A stretch of 64,000 bases of DNA from Thauera terpenica 58Eu (lineage in GTDB: Bacteria > Pseudomonadota > Gammaproteobacteria > Burkholderiales > Rhodocyclaceae). The notes beneath the pieces are model-generated. The model saw only the letters and a program-made list of their open reading frames with translations, searched no databases and was not told where the DNA came from. This document shows positions 46,711-55,966 of this stretch, one piece after another. A program made the position numbers and the translations under genes. Every line of letters begins with the position of its first letter. Position 1 is the stretch's first letter. The stretch is from the NCBI RefSeq assembly GCF_000443165.1, contig NZ_ATJV01000051.1, forward strand, positions 1 through 64,000, read 5' to 3'.

Positions 46711-48456
46711 ATGTCGGAGTCTGATGGCAAGCAGTCGGCAGTAGCGGTGCAGGCGATGTTGGCCGCCGGCCAGGCCATGGCGCAGAATTTTTTTGATGCC
46801 TTGGCACGTCAGCATGTCGCCATGCAGGACTCGTCCGGGGCCGCTGCGCCCAAATTGCCCTTGCCCGAATCCGACGAGATGCTGCGCATGCAGCGGGCCT
46901 TTGCGGAGAAGCATGTGGCGCTGTGGTCGTCGATGCTGGGGCGCAAGCCGGGCGACGTGGTCGAGCCGGTGGTGAAGGTCGAGGCGGGCGATCGCCGCTT
47001 CACTGCCCCGGAGTGGTCCGAAAGCCCGATGTTCGATTATGTGCGCCAGGCCTACCTGCTCAACGCCGGCTTGCTCAAGGACATCTCGGATGCCCTGCCG
47101 ATCGAGGATGGGCGGGCAAAGTCACGCATGCAGTTCCTCACCCGTCAGTACATCGAGGCCCTGGCGCCCACCAATTTCGCGGCGACCAACCCGGAGTTCA
47201 TCAAGACCGCGCTCGAGACCAAGGGTGAGAGCATTTCGCGTGGTCTGCGCAATCTGCTCGGCGACCTGGAGAAGGGCCGCATCTCGATGACCGATGAGGC
47301 CGCTTTCGAGGTCGGGCGCAATCTGGCGCTCACGCCCGGGGCGGTCATTTTCGAAAACGAACTGATGCAGCTGATCCAGTATGCGCCGCTGACCGACAAG
47401 GTCGCGCAGGCGCCGCTGTTGATCGTGCCGCCCTGCATCAACAAGTTCTACATCATGGATCTGCAGCCTGAGAACTCCCTGGTGCGCTTCATTGTGGAGC
47501 AGGGTTTCACCGTCTTCCTGGTGTCGTGGAAGAATCCGCGTCCCGACAGTGACGGGCATTACGGCTGGGATGATTACCTTGAGCACGGGCCGTTGAAGGC
47601 GCTCGAGGTGGTGCGTGCGGTGACGCGGGTGAAGAAGCCGAACGTGCTCGGCTTCTGTGTTGGCGGCACGCTGCTGAGCTCTGCCCTCGCGGTGGCGCGG
47701 GCGCGCGGCGAAGATCCGGTCGCCAGTCTGACCCTGATGACCACGCTGCTGGATTTTGCCGATGCGGGCGAACTGGGCTGCCTGGTCGATGAGGCGAGCG
47801 TGGCGGCACGTGAGGCGGCAATTGGCAAGGGTGGCGTGCTACGCGGGCAGGAACTGGCGAACGTGTTTTCGTCCCTGCGCGCGAACGACCTGGTCTGGCA
47901 ATATGTCGTTGGCAATTACCTCAAGGGCAACAAGCCGCAGGCCTTCGATCTGCTGTACTGGAATTCGGACTCCACCAACCTGCCTGGCCCCTTCCTCACC
48001 TGGTATCTGCGTAACATGTACCTGGAGAACAACCTGCGTGTGCCGGGCAGACTCAAGATGCTGGGCGAGAAAGTGGATCTGGGTAAACTCGATATGCCGG
48101 CCTATCTGATGGCAGCACGTGAGGACCACATCGTGCCGTGGAAGAGTGCCTATCTGGCGCGCAATCTGCTCGGTGGCGAGACCACATTTGCGCTTGGAGC
48201 CAGTGGGCACATTGCGGGCGCGATCAACCCGGCCTCCAAGAATCGTCGCAGTTACTGGACGGCGAGCGTCAAGCCCACCGACCCTGAAGAATGGCTGGAG
48301 CAGGCCGAGGAGCACAAGGGCAGCTGGTGGCTGCACTGGATAGAGTGGCTGGGCGGGCAGAGCGGAAAGCAGGTCGCCGCGCGGGGTCGTCTGGGCAGTG
48401 CCAAGTACGAGCCGATCGAGCCGGCACCAGGTCGCTACGTCAAGGAGCGTGCCTGA
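46711..48456 (+). CDS. phaC: Class I polyhydroxyalkanoate synthase
   Basis: 581 residues; ATG 46711 follows GGAGGT closely. The alpha/beta core carries the lipase-like box GFCVGG with catalytic C316, an Asp region (REDHIVPW) and the histidine of LGASGHIAG. It polymerises (R)-3-hydroxyacyl-CoA into storage granules. Length and lack of a phaE partner make it class I. Two phaB reductases and phaR follow; phaA (thiolase) is not in this window. Confidence 0.95.
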   Translation: MSESDGKQSAVAVQAMLAAGQAMAQNFFDALARQHVAMQDSSGAAAPKLPLPESDEMLRMQRAFAEKHVALWSSMLGRKPGDVVEPVVKVEAGDRRFTAPEWSESPMFDYVRQAYLLNAGLLKDISDALPIEDGRAKSRMQFLTRQYIEALAPTNFAATNPEFIKTALETKGESISRGLRNLLGDLEKGRISMTDEAAFEVGRNLALTPGAVIFENELMQLIQYAPLTDKVAQAPLLIVPPCINKFYIMDLQPENSLVRFIVEQGFTVFLVSWKNPRPDSDGHYGWDDYLEHGPLKALEVVRAVTRVKKPNVLGFCVGGTLLSSALAVARARGEDPVASLTLMTTLLDFADAGELGCLVDEASVAAREAAIGKGGVLRGQELANVFSSLRANDLVWQYVVGNYLKGNKPQAFDLLYWNSDSTNLPGPFLTWYLRNMYLENNLRVPGRLKMLGEKVDLGKLDMPAYLMAAREDHIVPWKSAYLARNLLGGETTFALGASGHIAGAINPASKNRRSYWTASVKPTDPEEWLEQAEEHKGSWWLHWIEWLGGQSGKQVAARGRLGSAKYEPIEPAPGRYVKERA

Positions 48457-48563
48457 GCGCAACGAGGCTTCAACGATCCAGCGGACCGCAGTGAGTGGGG
48501 AGGGCGCTGCGGGTCCATGTCAAACCCACCCCCATAAGAACCCATTAGGGAGAGGAGAAGTTT

Positions 48564-49304
48564 ATGTCGAGAGTTGCACTGGTTACGGGTGGTATGGGTG
48601 GTCTGGGTGAGGCGATCTGCATCAAGCTCGCAGCCTTGGGCTACAAGGTCGTCACCACCCATTCGCCCAACAACAGCAAGGTGGGTGAATGGCTGCAGTC
48701 GATGAACAACATGGGCTACGGATTCAAGGCTTATCCGTGCGATGTTGCTGATTTCGAGTCGGCGAAGGCCTGCGTCGAGCAGGTGACGAAGGAGGTGGGT
48801 CCGGTCGATGTGCTGGTCAATAACGCCGGCATCACCCGCGACATGACCTTCAAGAAGATGAACAAGGCCGATTGGGATGCGGTCATCAGCACCAACCTCG
48901 ACTCGGTGTTCAACATGACCAAGCAGGTCATGGAGGGCATGGCGGAGCGCAAGTGGGGGCGCGTCATCAACGTGTCGTCGGTCAACGGCCAGAAGGGTGC
49001 TTTTGGTCAGACCAACTACGCCGCCGCCAAGGCCGGCATGCACGGCTTCACCAAGGCGCTGGCGCTGGAAGTGGCGCGTAACGGTGTGACCGTCAACACC
49101 ATCTCCCCGGGGTATATCGGTACCAAGATGGTGATGGCGATCCCGCAGGAAATTCTCGACTCGAAGATCCTGCCGCAGATTCCGGTGTCCCGTCTGGGCA
49201 AGCCTGAAGAGATCGCCGGCCTTGTCGCCTACCTGTCCTCGGAAGAGGCTGCGTTCGTGACCGGTGCCAACATCTCCATCAACGGTGGTCAGCACATGTC
49301 CTGA
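48564..49304 (+). CDS. phaB: Acetoacetyl-CoA reductase, copy 1
   Basis: 246 residues of the short-chain dehydrogenase family. NADPH-binding GGMGGLG (about 9-15), NNAGITRD, and the catalytic Ser-Tyr-Lys in NVSSVNGQKGAFGQTNYAAAKAG. It reduces acetoacetyl-CoA to (R)-3-hydroxybutyryl-CoA, the monomer for PhaC. A GAGAGGAG ribosome binding site precedes the start. It follows phaC by about 100 bases and is followed by a strong hairpin. Confidence 0.93.
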   Translation: MSRVALVTGGMGGLGEAICIKLAALGYKVVTTHSPNNSKVGEWLQSMNNMGYGFKAYPCDVADFESAKACVEQVTKEVGPVDVLVNNAGITRDMTFKKMNKADWDAVISTNLDSVFNMTKQVMEGMAERKWGRVINVSSVNGQKGAFGQTNYAAAKAGMHGFTKALALEVARNGVTVNTISPGYIGTKMVMAIPQEILDSKILPQIPVSRLGKPEEIAGLVAYLSSEEAAFVTGANISINGGQHMS

Positions 49305-49330
49305 TTGCGTTCATCACGCATCAGGATTGA

Positions 49331-49361
49331 GCGGCGCGCCCGGTAACGGGCGCGCCGCTTT
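49331..49361 (+). terminator. Terminator after first phaB
   Basis: GCGGCGCGCCCG pairs perfectly with CGGGCGCGCCGC around a GTAA loop, followed by TTT. Very stable stem but a short T run. Confidence 0.65.
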
Positions 49362-49423
49362 GCGTCCACGCAACATCCTGGCAGTGGTGTTATTGCGTTG
49401 CAGCAGATTTTTTCAGCAATCGT

Positions 49424-49429
49424 TATAAT
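49424..49429 (+). promoter_or_regulatory. Possible -10 before the second phaB
   Basis: A perfect TATAAT about 110 bases before the second phaB, downstream of the first copy's terminator. The best -35 (TTGCAG at 49398) is 20 bases away, longer than ideal. Confidence 0.35.
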
Positions 49430-49539
49430 GATGGAGCAAGGCAGCAGTTGCGCTGCCGCAAAAACGCCGGAATTCCCATCCGAACCCTGGGTTGGCGATG
49501 GTTTCTCGGTATCGAAAATAGCTCCAGAAGGATTTCAAG

Positions 49540-50280
49540 ATGTCGCAGAAAATCGCTCTCGTCACCGGCGCCATGGGTGGACTCGGCACCGCGGTCTGTC
49601 AGTCGCTGGCCAAGGATGGCATGAAGGTTGTTGCGAACTGCCTGCCCGATTTTGATCAGAAGGAAGGCTGGCTCGCCGCTCAACGCGAGCTGGGTTTCGA
49701 TTTCGTTGCCGCCGAAGGTGACGTCTCCAATTACGAGTCCTGCGCCGCGATGGTTGCGCAGATCGAAGCCGAAGTGGGGCCCATCGACATTCTGGTGAAC
49801 AACGCTGGCATCACCCGCGACAAGTTCTTCCCGAAGATGGAGAAGGGGCAGTGGGATGCAGTGATCAACACCAATCTCAACAGCCTGTTCAACGTCACCC
49901 ATCATGTGTCGGCCAAGATGGCCGAGCGCGGCTGGGGGCGGATCGTCAATATCTCCTCGGTCAACGGCGTCAAGGGTCAGGCCGGACAGACCAACTACTC
50001 CACCGCGAAGGCTGGCGTGCTGGGCTTCACCAAATCGCTCGCGAGCGAACTCGCCACCAAGGGCGTGACCGTCAATGCCATCGCCCCGGGCTATGTGGGT
50101 ACCGACATGGTGATGGCGATCCGTGATGACATTCGCCAGGGCATCATCGACTCCGTGCCGATGAAGCGTCTCGGCCGCCCGGACGAAATCGGTGACCTGT
50201 GCGCCTATCTGTCCTCGGACAAGGCGGGCTACATCACCGGTGCGACCATCAACATCAATGGCGGTCTGCACATGTGCTGA
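49540..50280 (+). CDS. phaB: Acetoacetyl-CoA reductase, copy 2
   Basis: 246 residues, same length and motifs as copy 1: GAMGGLG, NNAGITRD, and NISSVNGVKGQAGQTNYSTAKAG with the catalytic Tyr and Lys. The two copies are clearly related but differ through much of the sequence, so the duplication is old or the copies differ in specificity or control. It has its own upstream region with a possible -10 and a terminator after it. AAGGA precedes the ATG. Confidence 0.92.
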   Translation: MSQKIALVTGAMGGLGTAVCQSLAKDGMKVVANCLPDFDQKEGWLAAQRELGFDFVAAEGDVSNYESCAAMVAQIEAEVGPIDILVNNAGITRDKFFPKMEKGQWDAVINTNLNSLFNVTHHVSAKMAERGWGRIVNISSVNGVKGQAGQTNYSTAKAGVLGFTKSLASELATKGVTVNAIAPGYVGTDMVMAIRDDIRQGIIDSVPMKRLGRPDEIGDLCAYLSSDKAGYITGATININGGLHMC

Positions 50281-50307
50281 TCGGCACCGTGCCATGTGCG
50301 AAATCAC

Positions 50308-50338
50308 GAAACCCCGTCGAATGGCGGGGTTTCGTTTT
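50308..50338 (+). terminator. Terminator after second phaB
   Basis: GAAACCCCG pairs with CGGGGTTTC over an eight-base loop, followed by GTTTTC. About 30 bases past the stop. Confidence 0.8.
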
Positions 50339-50403
50339 CGCGGCACGATATAATTGAGCTTGACATTCAAGAGCGGATTTACCGCCGCCGAGGAGATGGG
50401 GAA

Positions 50404-51039
50404 ATGCCTGAACACGCACGCTTGATCAAGAAGTATCCGAACCGTCGTCTCTACGACACGCGTACCAGTTCGTACATCACGCTTGCCGACGTCAAGGAAC
50501 TTGTCCTCAGTCATGAACAGTTTCAGGTCCTGGATGCAAAGACCTCGGAAGACCTGACGCGCAGCATCTTGCTGCAGATCATTCTTGAGGAAGAGGCGGG
50601 TGGCGCGCCCATGTTCACCAGCGATCTGCTGTCGCACATGATCCGTTTTTACGGCAACGCGATGCAGGGCATGATGGGCAAGTATCTCGAAAGCAACATC
50701 AAGGCTTTCACCGACATGCAGGGCAAGTTGCAGGATCAGACGCGTTCGATCTACGGTGAGAACAGCCCGGTCGGTCAGGATTTGTGGGCTCAGTTTCTCA
50801 ACTTCCAGGGCCCCGCACTGCAAAGCATGATGGGTGCTTATGTTGACCAGTCGAAGAAGATGTTCGAGCAGATGGAAGAGCAGCTCGAAGGCCACACGCG
50901 CAACATGTTCACGGGCTTCAAGCTCCCCAGCTATGGCGCAAGCGGTGAGGATGCCCCGGTTCCAGCCAAGCCGTCCGCCGACAAGCCGTCTGCCGACAAA
51001 GCTGCTCCTTCCAGGCCGAGCACCGACAAGAACAAGTAG
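50404..51039 (+). CDS. phaR: PHA synthesis regulator PhaR
   Basis: 211 residues. The N-terminal DNA-binding part is the PHB/PHA accumulation regulator domain (about 5-65: RLIKKYPNRRLYDTRTSSYITLADVKELV), then two PHB_acc repeats and a Pro/Lys/Ala-rich tail. PhaR represses phasin and sometimes its own gene, and is released by binding to PHA granules. The ATG at 50404 follows GGAG. A TATAAT lies at 50349-50354 without a clear -35. Confidence 0.93.
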   Translation: MPEHARLIKKYPNRRLYDTRTSSYITLADVKELVLSHEQFQVLDAKTSEDLTRSILLQIILEEEAGGAPMFTSDLLSHMIRFYGNAMQGMMGKYLESNIKAFTDMQGKLQDQTRSIYGENSPVGQDLWAQFLNFQGPALQSMMGAYVDQSKKMFEQMEEQLEGHTRNMFTGFKLPSYGASGEDAPVPAKPSADKPSADKAAPSRPSTDKNK

Positions 51040-51173
51040 GCGTCTCAGACGGGCGCTGATGGCTGTCCTGGACGCGATCGTCGCGCCACGCTGGACGCTG
51101 ATCCCGATTTTCCCGGTCTGCGTTTCCGACCACCCCTTCCTGACCACTCCGACCTCGACCGAGCATCCAGCGC

Positions 51174-52505
51174 ATGAGCATCATCAAGACCCCGGACCTG
51201 CCGCGTGTCGGCTTCGTTTCACTTGGCTGCCCCAAGGCAACGGTGGATTCCGAGCACATCCTGACCCGCTTGCGGGCTGAGGGCTATGAGATCACCGGCT
51301 CGTATGACGACGCTGATCTCGTCGTGGTCAATACCTGCGGCTTCATCGACGCTGCGGTGGAAGAGTCACTCGACGCCATCGGCGAGGCGCTGAACGAAAA
51401 CGGCAAGGTCATCGTGACCGGCTGTCTGGGCGCAAAGGATGGCGTGGTGCTGAGTGCCCACCCGCAGGTGCTGGCCGTGACCGGCCCCAACGCCACTGAC
51501 GAGGTCATGCATGCGGTGCATCGGCATCTGCCCAAGCCGCATGACCCCTTCACCGATCTGGTTCCGCCGCAGGGCATCCGTCTGACGCCGCAGCATTACG
51601 CGTACCTGAAGATTTCCGAAGGCTGCAATCACCGCTGCACTTTCTGCATCATCCCCTCGATGCGTGGCGACCTGGTCAGTCGGCCGATTCACGACATCAT
51701 GCGTGAGGCCGAAGCGCTGGCCGCGGCCGGGGTGAAGGAACTGCTGGTGATCTCGCAGGACACCTCGGCCTACGGGGTGGACGTCAAGTACCGCACCGGT
51801 TTCTGGAACGGGCGGCCGATCAGGACGCGCCTGCTCGAGCTCGCCAGCGCCCTGGGTGAGCTCGGCATCTGGATTCGCATGCACTACGTGTATCCGTACC
51901 CAAGCGTTGATGAATTGATTCCGCTGATGGCCGAGGGCAAGATCCTGCCTTACCTGGACGTGCCCTTTCAGCACGCCAGCCCGCGCATCCTGAAGGCCAT
52001 GAAGCGGCCTGCGAATGCCGAAAATGTGCTTGCGCGCGTGCGCAAGTGGCGCAGCATCTGCCCCGAGCTGACGATCCGCTCGACCTTCATCACCGGCTTT
52101 CCCGGTGAAACCGAGGAGGACTTCGAGCTGCTGCTGAACTTCCTCGACGAAGCCCAGCTCGACCGCGTTGGCGCCTTTGCCTACTCTCCGGTGGCGGGGG
52201 CGGCGGCCAATGAGCTCGCCGATGCGGTCCCCGACGAGGTGCGCGAGGAGCGACGCGCACGCCTGATGGATTTTCAGGAAGATATTTCCACGCAGCGTCT
52301 TGAGGCCAGGATTGGCCGCGAGATGACGGTGCTGGTCGACGACATCGACGAGGAGGGCGCGCTCGCGCGCTCGCCAGGCGATGCGCCCGAGATTGACGGC
52401 CTGGTCGTCATTCCTGACGCCGAGGGCCTGGCGGCTGGTGATTTCGTGCGCGTGCGCATCACCGATTGCGATGTGCACGACCTCTACGCCGAGCGCCTCG
52501 ATTGA
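51174..52505 (+). CDS. rimO: Ribosomal protein S12 methylthiotransferase
   Basis: 443 residues. UPF0004 domain ([15 protein letters not shown], with cysteines in NTCGFI and TGCLGA) binds one [4Fe-4S] cluster; the radical-SAM cluster is in [12 protein letters not shown]; a TRAM domain closes the protein. It methylthiolates Asp of ribosomal protein S12. No operon partner is certain; it starts 134 bases after phaR. Confidence 0.95.
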   Translation: MSIIKTPDLPRVGFVSLGCPKATVDSEHILTRLRAEGYEITGSYDDADLVVVNTCGFIDAAVEESLDAIGEALNENGKVIVTGCLGAKDGVVLSAHPQVLAVTGPNATDEVMHAVHRHLPKPHDPFTDLVPPQGIRLTPQHYAYLKISEGCNHRCTFCIIPSMRGDLVSRPIHDIMREAEALAAAGVKELLVISQDTSAYGVDVKYRTGFWNGRPIRTRLLELASALGELGIWIRMHYVYPYPSVDELIPLMAEGKILPYLDVPFQHASPRILKAMKRPANAENVLARVRKWRSICPELTIRSTFITGFPGETEEDFELLLNFLDEAQLDRVGAFAYSPVAGAAANELADAVPDEVREERRARLMDFQEDISTQRLEARIGREMTVLVDDIDEEGALARSPGDAPEIDGLVVIPDAEGLAAGDFVRVRITDCDVHDLYAERLD

Positions 52506-52538
52506 GTTTTTCGCTGTCCGCTGGGTAGGGGAGAGATC

Positions 52539-53522
52539 ATGTCGGCTGAGACCGGTGTTGCGTTGCCGCTTGCCCAGGGACCTGTGCGGGGTGAGGGTGG
52601 AGAGCCGGTGATTGGTCTTGCCCTGGGTAGCGGTGCCGCCCGAGGCTGGGCGCATCTGGGTGTATTGCAGGCGCTGGCGCAAGAAGGCGTGGTGCCGCAG
52701 ATCATTTGTGGCTGCTCGATCGGTGCCTTCGTCGGCGCAGCGGCGGCGTCGGGTGATCTCGAAAAGCTTGCACAATGGGCCAAAAAGCTCAAGTGGCAGG
52801 ACGTGGTCTCCTTGCTTGATGTCTCCCTGCGCAGCGGCCTCATCAAGGGCGACAAGCTCATCGACTTTTTCGAACGCAACTTCATTGACCGCGACTTTTC
52901 GGAGCTTGAGACGCGCTTCGCCTGCGTCGCCACCGAGCTCACCACCGGCCGCGAAATCTGGCTGCAGGAGGGCAGTGTATCGGCGGCGGTGCGCGCTTCC
53001 ATTGCGGTTCCCGGACTGATGACGCCGGTCGTGCACAATGGCCGCCTGCTGGTCGATGGGGGTTTGGTCAATCCGGTCCCGGTTTCGCTGTGTCGTGCGA
53101 TGGGGGCTGACATCGTCATCGCGGTTGATGTGGGTGCGGACATGGTGGCGCGCATGCCGCGCTCCCGACAGGCTGAGCCACATCCGCCCGAGGAAGTCGA
53201 GGCGGGCTGGACCGAACGTGTGCTGGCGCGATTCGGGTTTGGCAACAACGGACGCGAGCTTGCGGCGCCGCCCGCGGCGTCGCCCAGGGAGGCGCTGCCT
53301 TCACTGGTGTCCGTCATCAGCTCCAGCATCAACATCATGCAGGTGCGCATCGCACGCAGCCGCCTTGCCGGCGAGCCGGCAGATGTCCTGATTTCACCGC
53401 GGGTCGGCCATCTGGGCCTGATGGACTATCACCGTGCGGCCGAGGCGGTTGCCGAAGGCGAGGCCGCCGTGGCGCGGATGCTGCCGTTGCTGCACTATGC
53501 GCTCGGCCGCGATCCCGGCTGA
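52539..53522 (+). CDS. Patatin-like phospholipase (RssA type)
   Basis: 327 residues. The oxyanion loop GSGAARGWAHLG, nucleophile serine in GCSIG (GxSxG) and the dyad aspartate in DGGLVNPVP are all in place. No signal peptide; likely cytoplasmic or peripheral membrane. Relatives include RssA-family proteins of unknown substrate. GGGGAG lies before the start and the gene follows rimO by 33 bases. Confidence 0.88.
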   Translation: MSAETGVALPLAQGPVRGEGGEPVIGLALGSGAARGWAHLGVLQALAQEGVVPQIICGCSIGAFVGAAAASGDLEKLAQWAKKLKWQDVVSLLDVSLRSGLIKGDKLIDFFERNFIDRDFSELETRFACVATELTTGREIWLQEGSVSAAVRASIAVPGLMTPVVHNGRLLVDGGLVNPVPVSLCRAMGADIVIAVDVGADMVARMPRSRQAEPHPPEEVEAGWTERVLARFGFGNNGRELAAPPAASPREALPSLVSVISSSINIMQVRIARSRLAGEPADVLISPRVGHLGLMDYHRAAEAVAEGEAAVARMLPLLHYALGRDPG

Positions 53523-53574
53523 TCGTCGTCGCAGTCTTCGTGTCCAACCTTGCGCAAGCGAAGGAGAGTAGAGC

Positions 53575-55026
53575 ATGGACGCATTCTTTCAAGCCTTGTG
53601 CGATGCCGTCGGCACGCAGCATGTGCTCACCGCGCCAACGGATATGGCGCCTTACCTCAGCGACTGGCGAGGCCGTTACCAGGGCAAGGCGCGTGCAGTG
53701 GTGCGCCCGGGATCAACGCAGGAGCTGGCGGGCGTCGTCCGGGCGTGTGCGGCGGACGGCGTGCCGATCGTGGCGCAGGGCGGCAATACCGGTCTGTGTG
53801 GCGGTGCGACACCCGCCGAGGATGGGCGCGCCATCGTCCTCAGCCTGGAGCGCATGAACCGCATCCGCGCCGTCGATGGCGACAACAACACCATCACCGT
53901 GGAGGCCGGGTGTACGCTGGCGGCGCTGCAGCAGGCTGCGCTGGATGCGGGTCGCCTGTTTCCGCTCTCGCTTGCCTCCGAAGGCAGTTGTCGTGTTGGC
54001 GGCAATCTGTCGACCAATGCTGGCGGCGTGCAGGTGCTGCGCTACGGCAACATGCGCGAACTGACGCTCGGGCTCGAAGTGGTGCTGGCCGACGGCCGCA
54101 TCTGGGATGGGCTGCGCGGGCTGCGCAAGGACAACACCGGTTACGACCTCAAGCAGCTCTTCATTGGCGCCGAGGGGACGCTGGGCATCATCACTGCTGC
54201 GGTGCTGAAGCTCTTTCCTGCGATCGGACAAAGGGCCACCGCCTGGCTTGCGGTGCCCGATCCCGCTGCAGCCATTCGCCTGCTCGGCCTCATGCGCAGT
54301 CTGTGCGGCGAGCGCATCACCGCGTTCGAGATCATTGGGCGCTCTGCGCTCGACCTGGTGCTGCGGCATATTCCCGGCGCACGCGCGCCGCTCGTGGGTG
54401 GTGCGGACTGGAGTGTGCTGATCGAGCTGTCGGACAGCGCGGGTACGGCGGATCTTGCTGCCGAGCTTGAGGCTGCGCTGACACAAGCCATGGCGCAAGA
54501 CCTGGTCGATGACGCGGTGATCGCCCGCAGTCTCGCTCAGGCGCAAGCCTTGTGGTCACTGCGTGAAAACATCTCCGAGGCGCAGCGCATCGAAGGCATC
54601 AGCATCAAGCACGACATCGCCGTGCCGGTGAGTCGCATTCCGGAGTTCCTCGAGCGTGCGCAGACGATGCTCCTGGAGGCCTGGCCGGATGTTCGCATCG
54701 TCGCCTTTGGCCACATCGGCGACGGCAACCTGCACTACAACCTGTCCAAGCCAGAGAAGCTGGAAAATGAGGACTTCATCGCGCGCACGCCCGAGCTCAA
54801 TCGCAAGGTGCATGATCTGGTGGCGGCGCTGGGGGGCTCGATCTCGGCCGAACACGGTCTCGGTCAGCTCAAGCGCGATGAGCTCGTACGCTACAAGTCG
54901 GATGTCGAGATGGAGATGATGCGGGCGGTCAAGCACGCGCTTGACCCTGCGGGGCTGATGAATCCGGGCAAGGTCCTGGGCGCGGTGGCGTGCGCGCCCT
55001 CAGGCCTCTTCAGGGCTGAAAAATAG
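53575..55026 (+). CDS. FAD-linked 2-hydroxyacid dehydrogenase (GlcD/D2HGDH/LdhD type)
   Basis: 483 residues. An FAD-binding PCMH domain (about 35-215; VVRPGSTQELAGVV, AQGGNTGLCGG, IGAEGTLGIITAA) is followed by the FAD-oxidase C domain with FGHIGDGNLHYN and SAEHGLGQLK, the metal/substrate-binding part. Candidates are D-lactate, D-2-hydroxyglutarate or glycolate dehydrogenase; glcE and glcF are absent, arguing against glycolate oxidase. A ribosome binding site AAGGAG precedes the start. Confidence 0.88.
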   Translation: MDAFFQALCDAVGTQHVLTAPTDMAPYLSDWRGRYQGKARAVVRPGSTQELAGVVRACAADGVPIVAQGGNTGLCGGATPAEDGRAIVLSLERMNRIRAVDGDNNTITVEAGCTLAALQQAALDAGRLFPLSLASEGSCRVGGNLSTNAGGVQVLRYGNMRELTLGLEVVLADGRIWDGLRGLRKDNTGYDLKQLFIGAEGTLGIITAAVLKLFPAIGQRATAWLAVPDPAAAIRLLGLMRSLCGERITAFEIIGRSALDLVLRHIPGARAPLVGGADWSVLIELSDSAGTADLAAELEAALTQAMAQDLVDDAVIARSLAQAQALWSLRENISEAQRIEGISIKHDIAVPVSRIPEFLERAQTMLLEAWPDVRIVAFGHIGDGNLHYNLSKPEKLENEDFIARTPELNRKVHDLVAALGGSISAEHGLGQLKRDELVRYKSDVEMEMMRAVKHALDPAGLMNPGKVLGAVACAPSGLFRAEK

Positions 55027-55042
55027 GTGTGAAAAATAGGTG

Positions 55043-55071
55043 TTTACAGCGGCTGATCGGGATCCTATAAT
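55043..55071 (+). promoter_or_regulatory. Promoter of first tRNA cassette
   Basis: TTTACA, a 17-base spacer, TATAAT, then a GC-rich discriminator (GCGCGC) as in stringently controlled stable-RNA promoters. Transcription would start about ten bases before the first tRNA. Confidence 0.8.
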
Positions 55072-55088
55072 GCGCGCTCTTCGGTGAC

Positions 55089-55164
<76 letters not shown>

Positions 55165-55198
55165 AAAACGAAGATGTAGTACAGTTTGCAGTACCCAA

Positions 55199-55274
55199 GT
55201 CCCCATCGTCTAGAGGCCTAGGACACCGCCCTTTCACGGCGATAACCGGGGTTCGAATCCCCGTGGGGACGCCA
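55199..55274 (+). tRNA. tRNA-Glu (TTC), copy 1
   Basis: 76 bases, CCA encoded. Acceptor GTCCCCA pairs with TGGGGAC; anticodon TTC in loop CTTTCAC; T-arm CGGGGTTCGAATCCCCG. Confidence 0.95.
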
Positions 55275-55344
55275 ATTCAAGGCGATCCAGCACGCAGTCG
55301 CTGGAGCGCAGGGCCGGCACAATGGTGTCGGTGCAGTCTGGTGC

Positions 55345-55421
55345 GGAGTGGTAGTTCAGTTGGTTAGAATACCGGCCTGTCACGCCGGGGGTCGCGGGTT
55401 CGAGTCCCGTCCACTCCGCCA
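55345..55421 (+). tRNA. tRNA-Asp (GTC), copy 1
   Basis: 77 bases, CCA encoded. Acceptor GGAGTGG pairs with CCACTCC, discriminator G; anticodon GTC in CTGTCAC; T-arm GCGGGTTCGAGTCCCGT. Confidence 0.95.
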
Positions 55422-55463
55422 AGTTTTAAGTCGGGCCATAGTTCTGCAAGATGTTCGAAGCTC

Positions 55464-55492
55464 TTGCAAAGAGCTCAGCCAGTGGTTATAGT
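55464..55492 (+). promoter_or_regulatory. Promoter of second tRNA cassette
   Basis: TTGCAA, a 17-base spacer, then TATAGT, ending 14 bases before the second tRNA-Ala. The second cassette can therefore be transcribed on its own. Confidence 0.7.
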
Positions 55493-55506
55493 TTCCGGCT
55501 GGTCGT

Positions 55507-55582
<76 letters not shown>

Positions 55583-55610
55583 AGAAGTTTGAAGTATCAG
55601 AAGTGCCCAA

Positions 55611-55686
55611 GTCCCCATCGTCTAGAGGCCTAGGACACCGCCCTTTCACGGCGATAACCGGGGTTCGAATCCCCGTGGGGACGCCA
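55611..55686 (+). tRNA. tRNA-Glu (TTC), copy 2
   Basis: Identical by eye to copy 1 across 76 bases; the flanking GTCCCCATCG to GACGCCA ends match. Confidence 0.95.
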
Positions 55687-55752
55687 TACACAGGTTTGGC
55701 GCAACAAGCTCAAACCGAGTTCGGCAGCGCAGGCTGGCGAACTGATGGATGC

Positions 55753-55829
55753 GGAGTGGTAGTTCAGTTGGTTAGAATACCGGCCTGTCACGCCGGGGGT
55801 CGCGGGTTCGAGTCCCGTCCACTCCGCCA
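55753..55829 (+). tRNA. tRNA-Asp (GTC), copy 2
   Basis: Identical by eye to copy 1 across 77 bases; followed after five bases by the terminator of the array. Confidence 0.95.
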
Positions 55830-55833
55830 AAAT

Positions 55834-55870
55834 AAAAGCCCTTCTTCAATTCATGATCAAGGGCTTTTTT
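55834..55870 (+). terminator. Terminator of the tRNA array
   Basis: AAAAGCCCTT pairs with AAGGGCTTTT across a 15-base loop, followed by further T. It follows the last tRNA by five bases. Confidence 0.85.
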
Positions 55871-55966
55871 CATGTCCGAGTCGGTTGGGCGTGCCTCCTT
55901 GTGCCCCCAACTCTCTCGTCACCAGCACGGCGCTCCGCCTGTGCCGTGTCCGGCGCCAAGCCTGAG

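Noticed and set aside
50349-50365. TATAAT and TTGACA before phaR as a promoter
   Set aside because: The hexamers are in the wrong order and spacing to form a single sigma-70 promoter; only a -10 remains possible.
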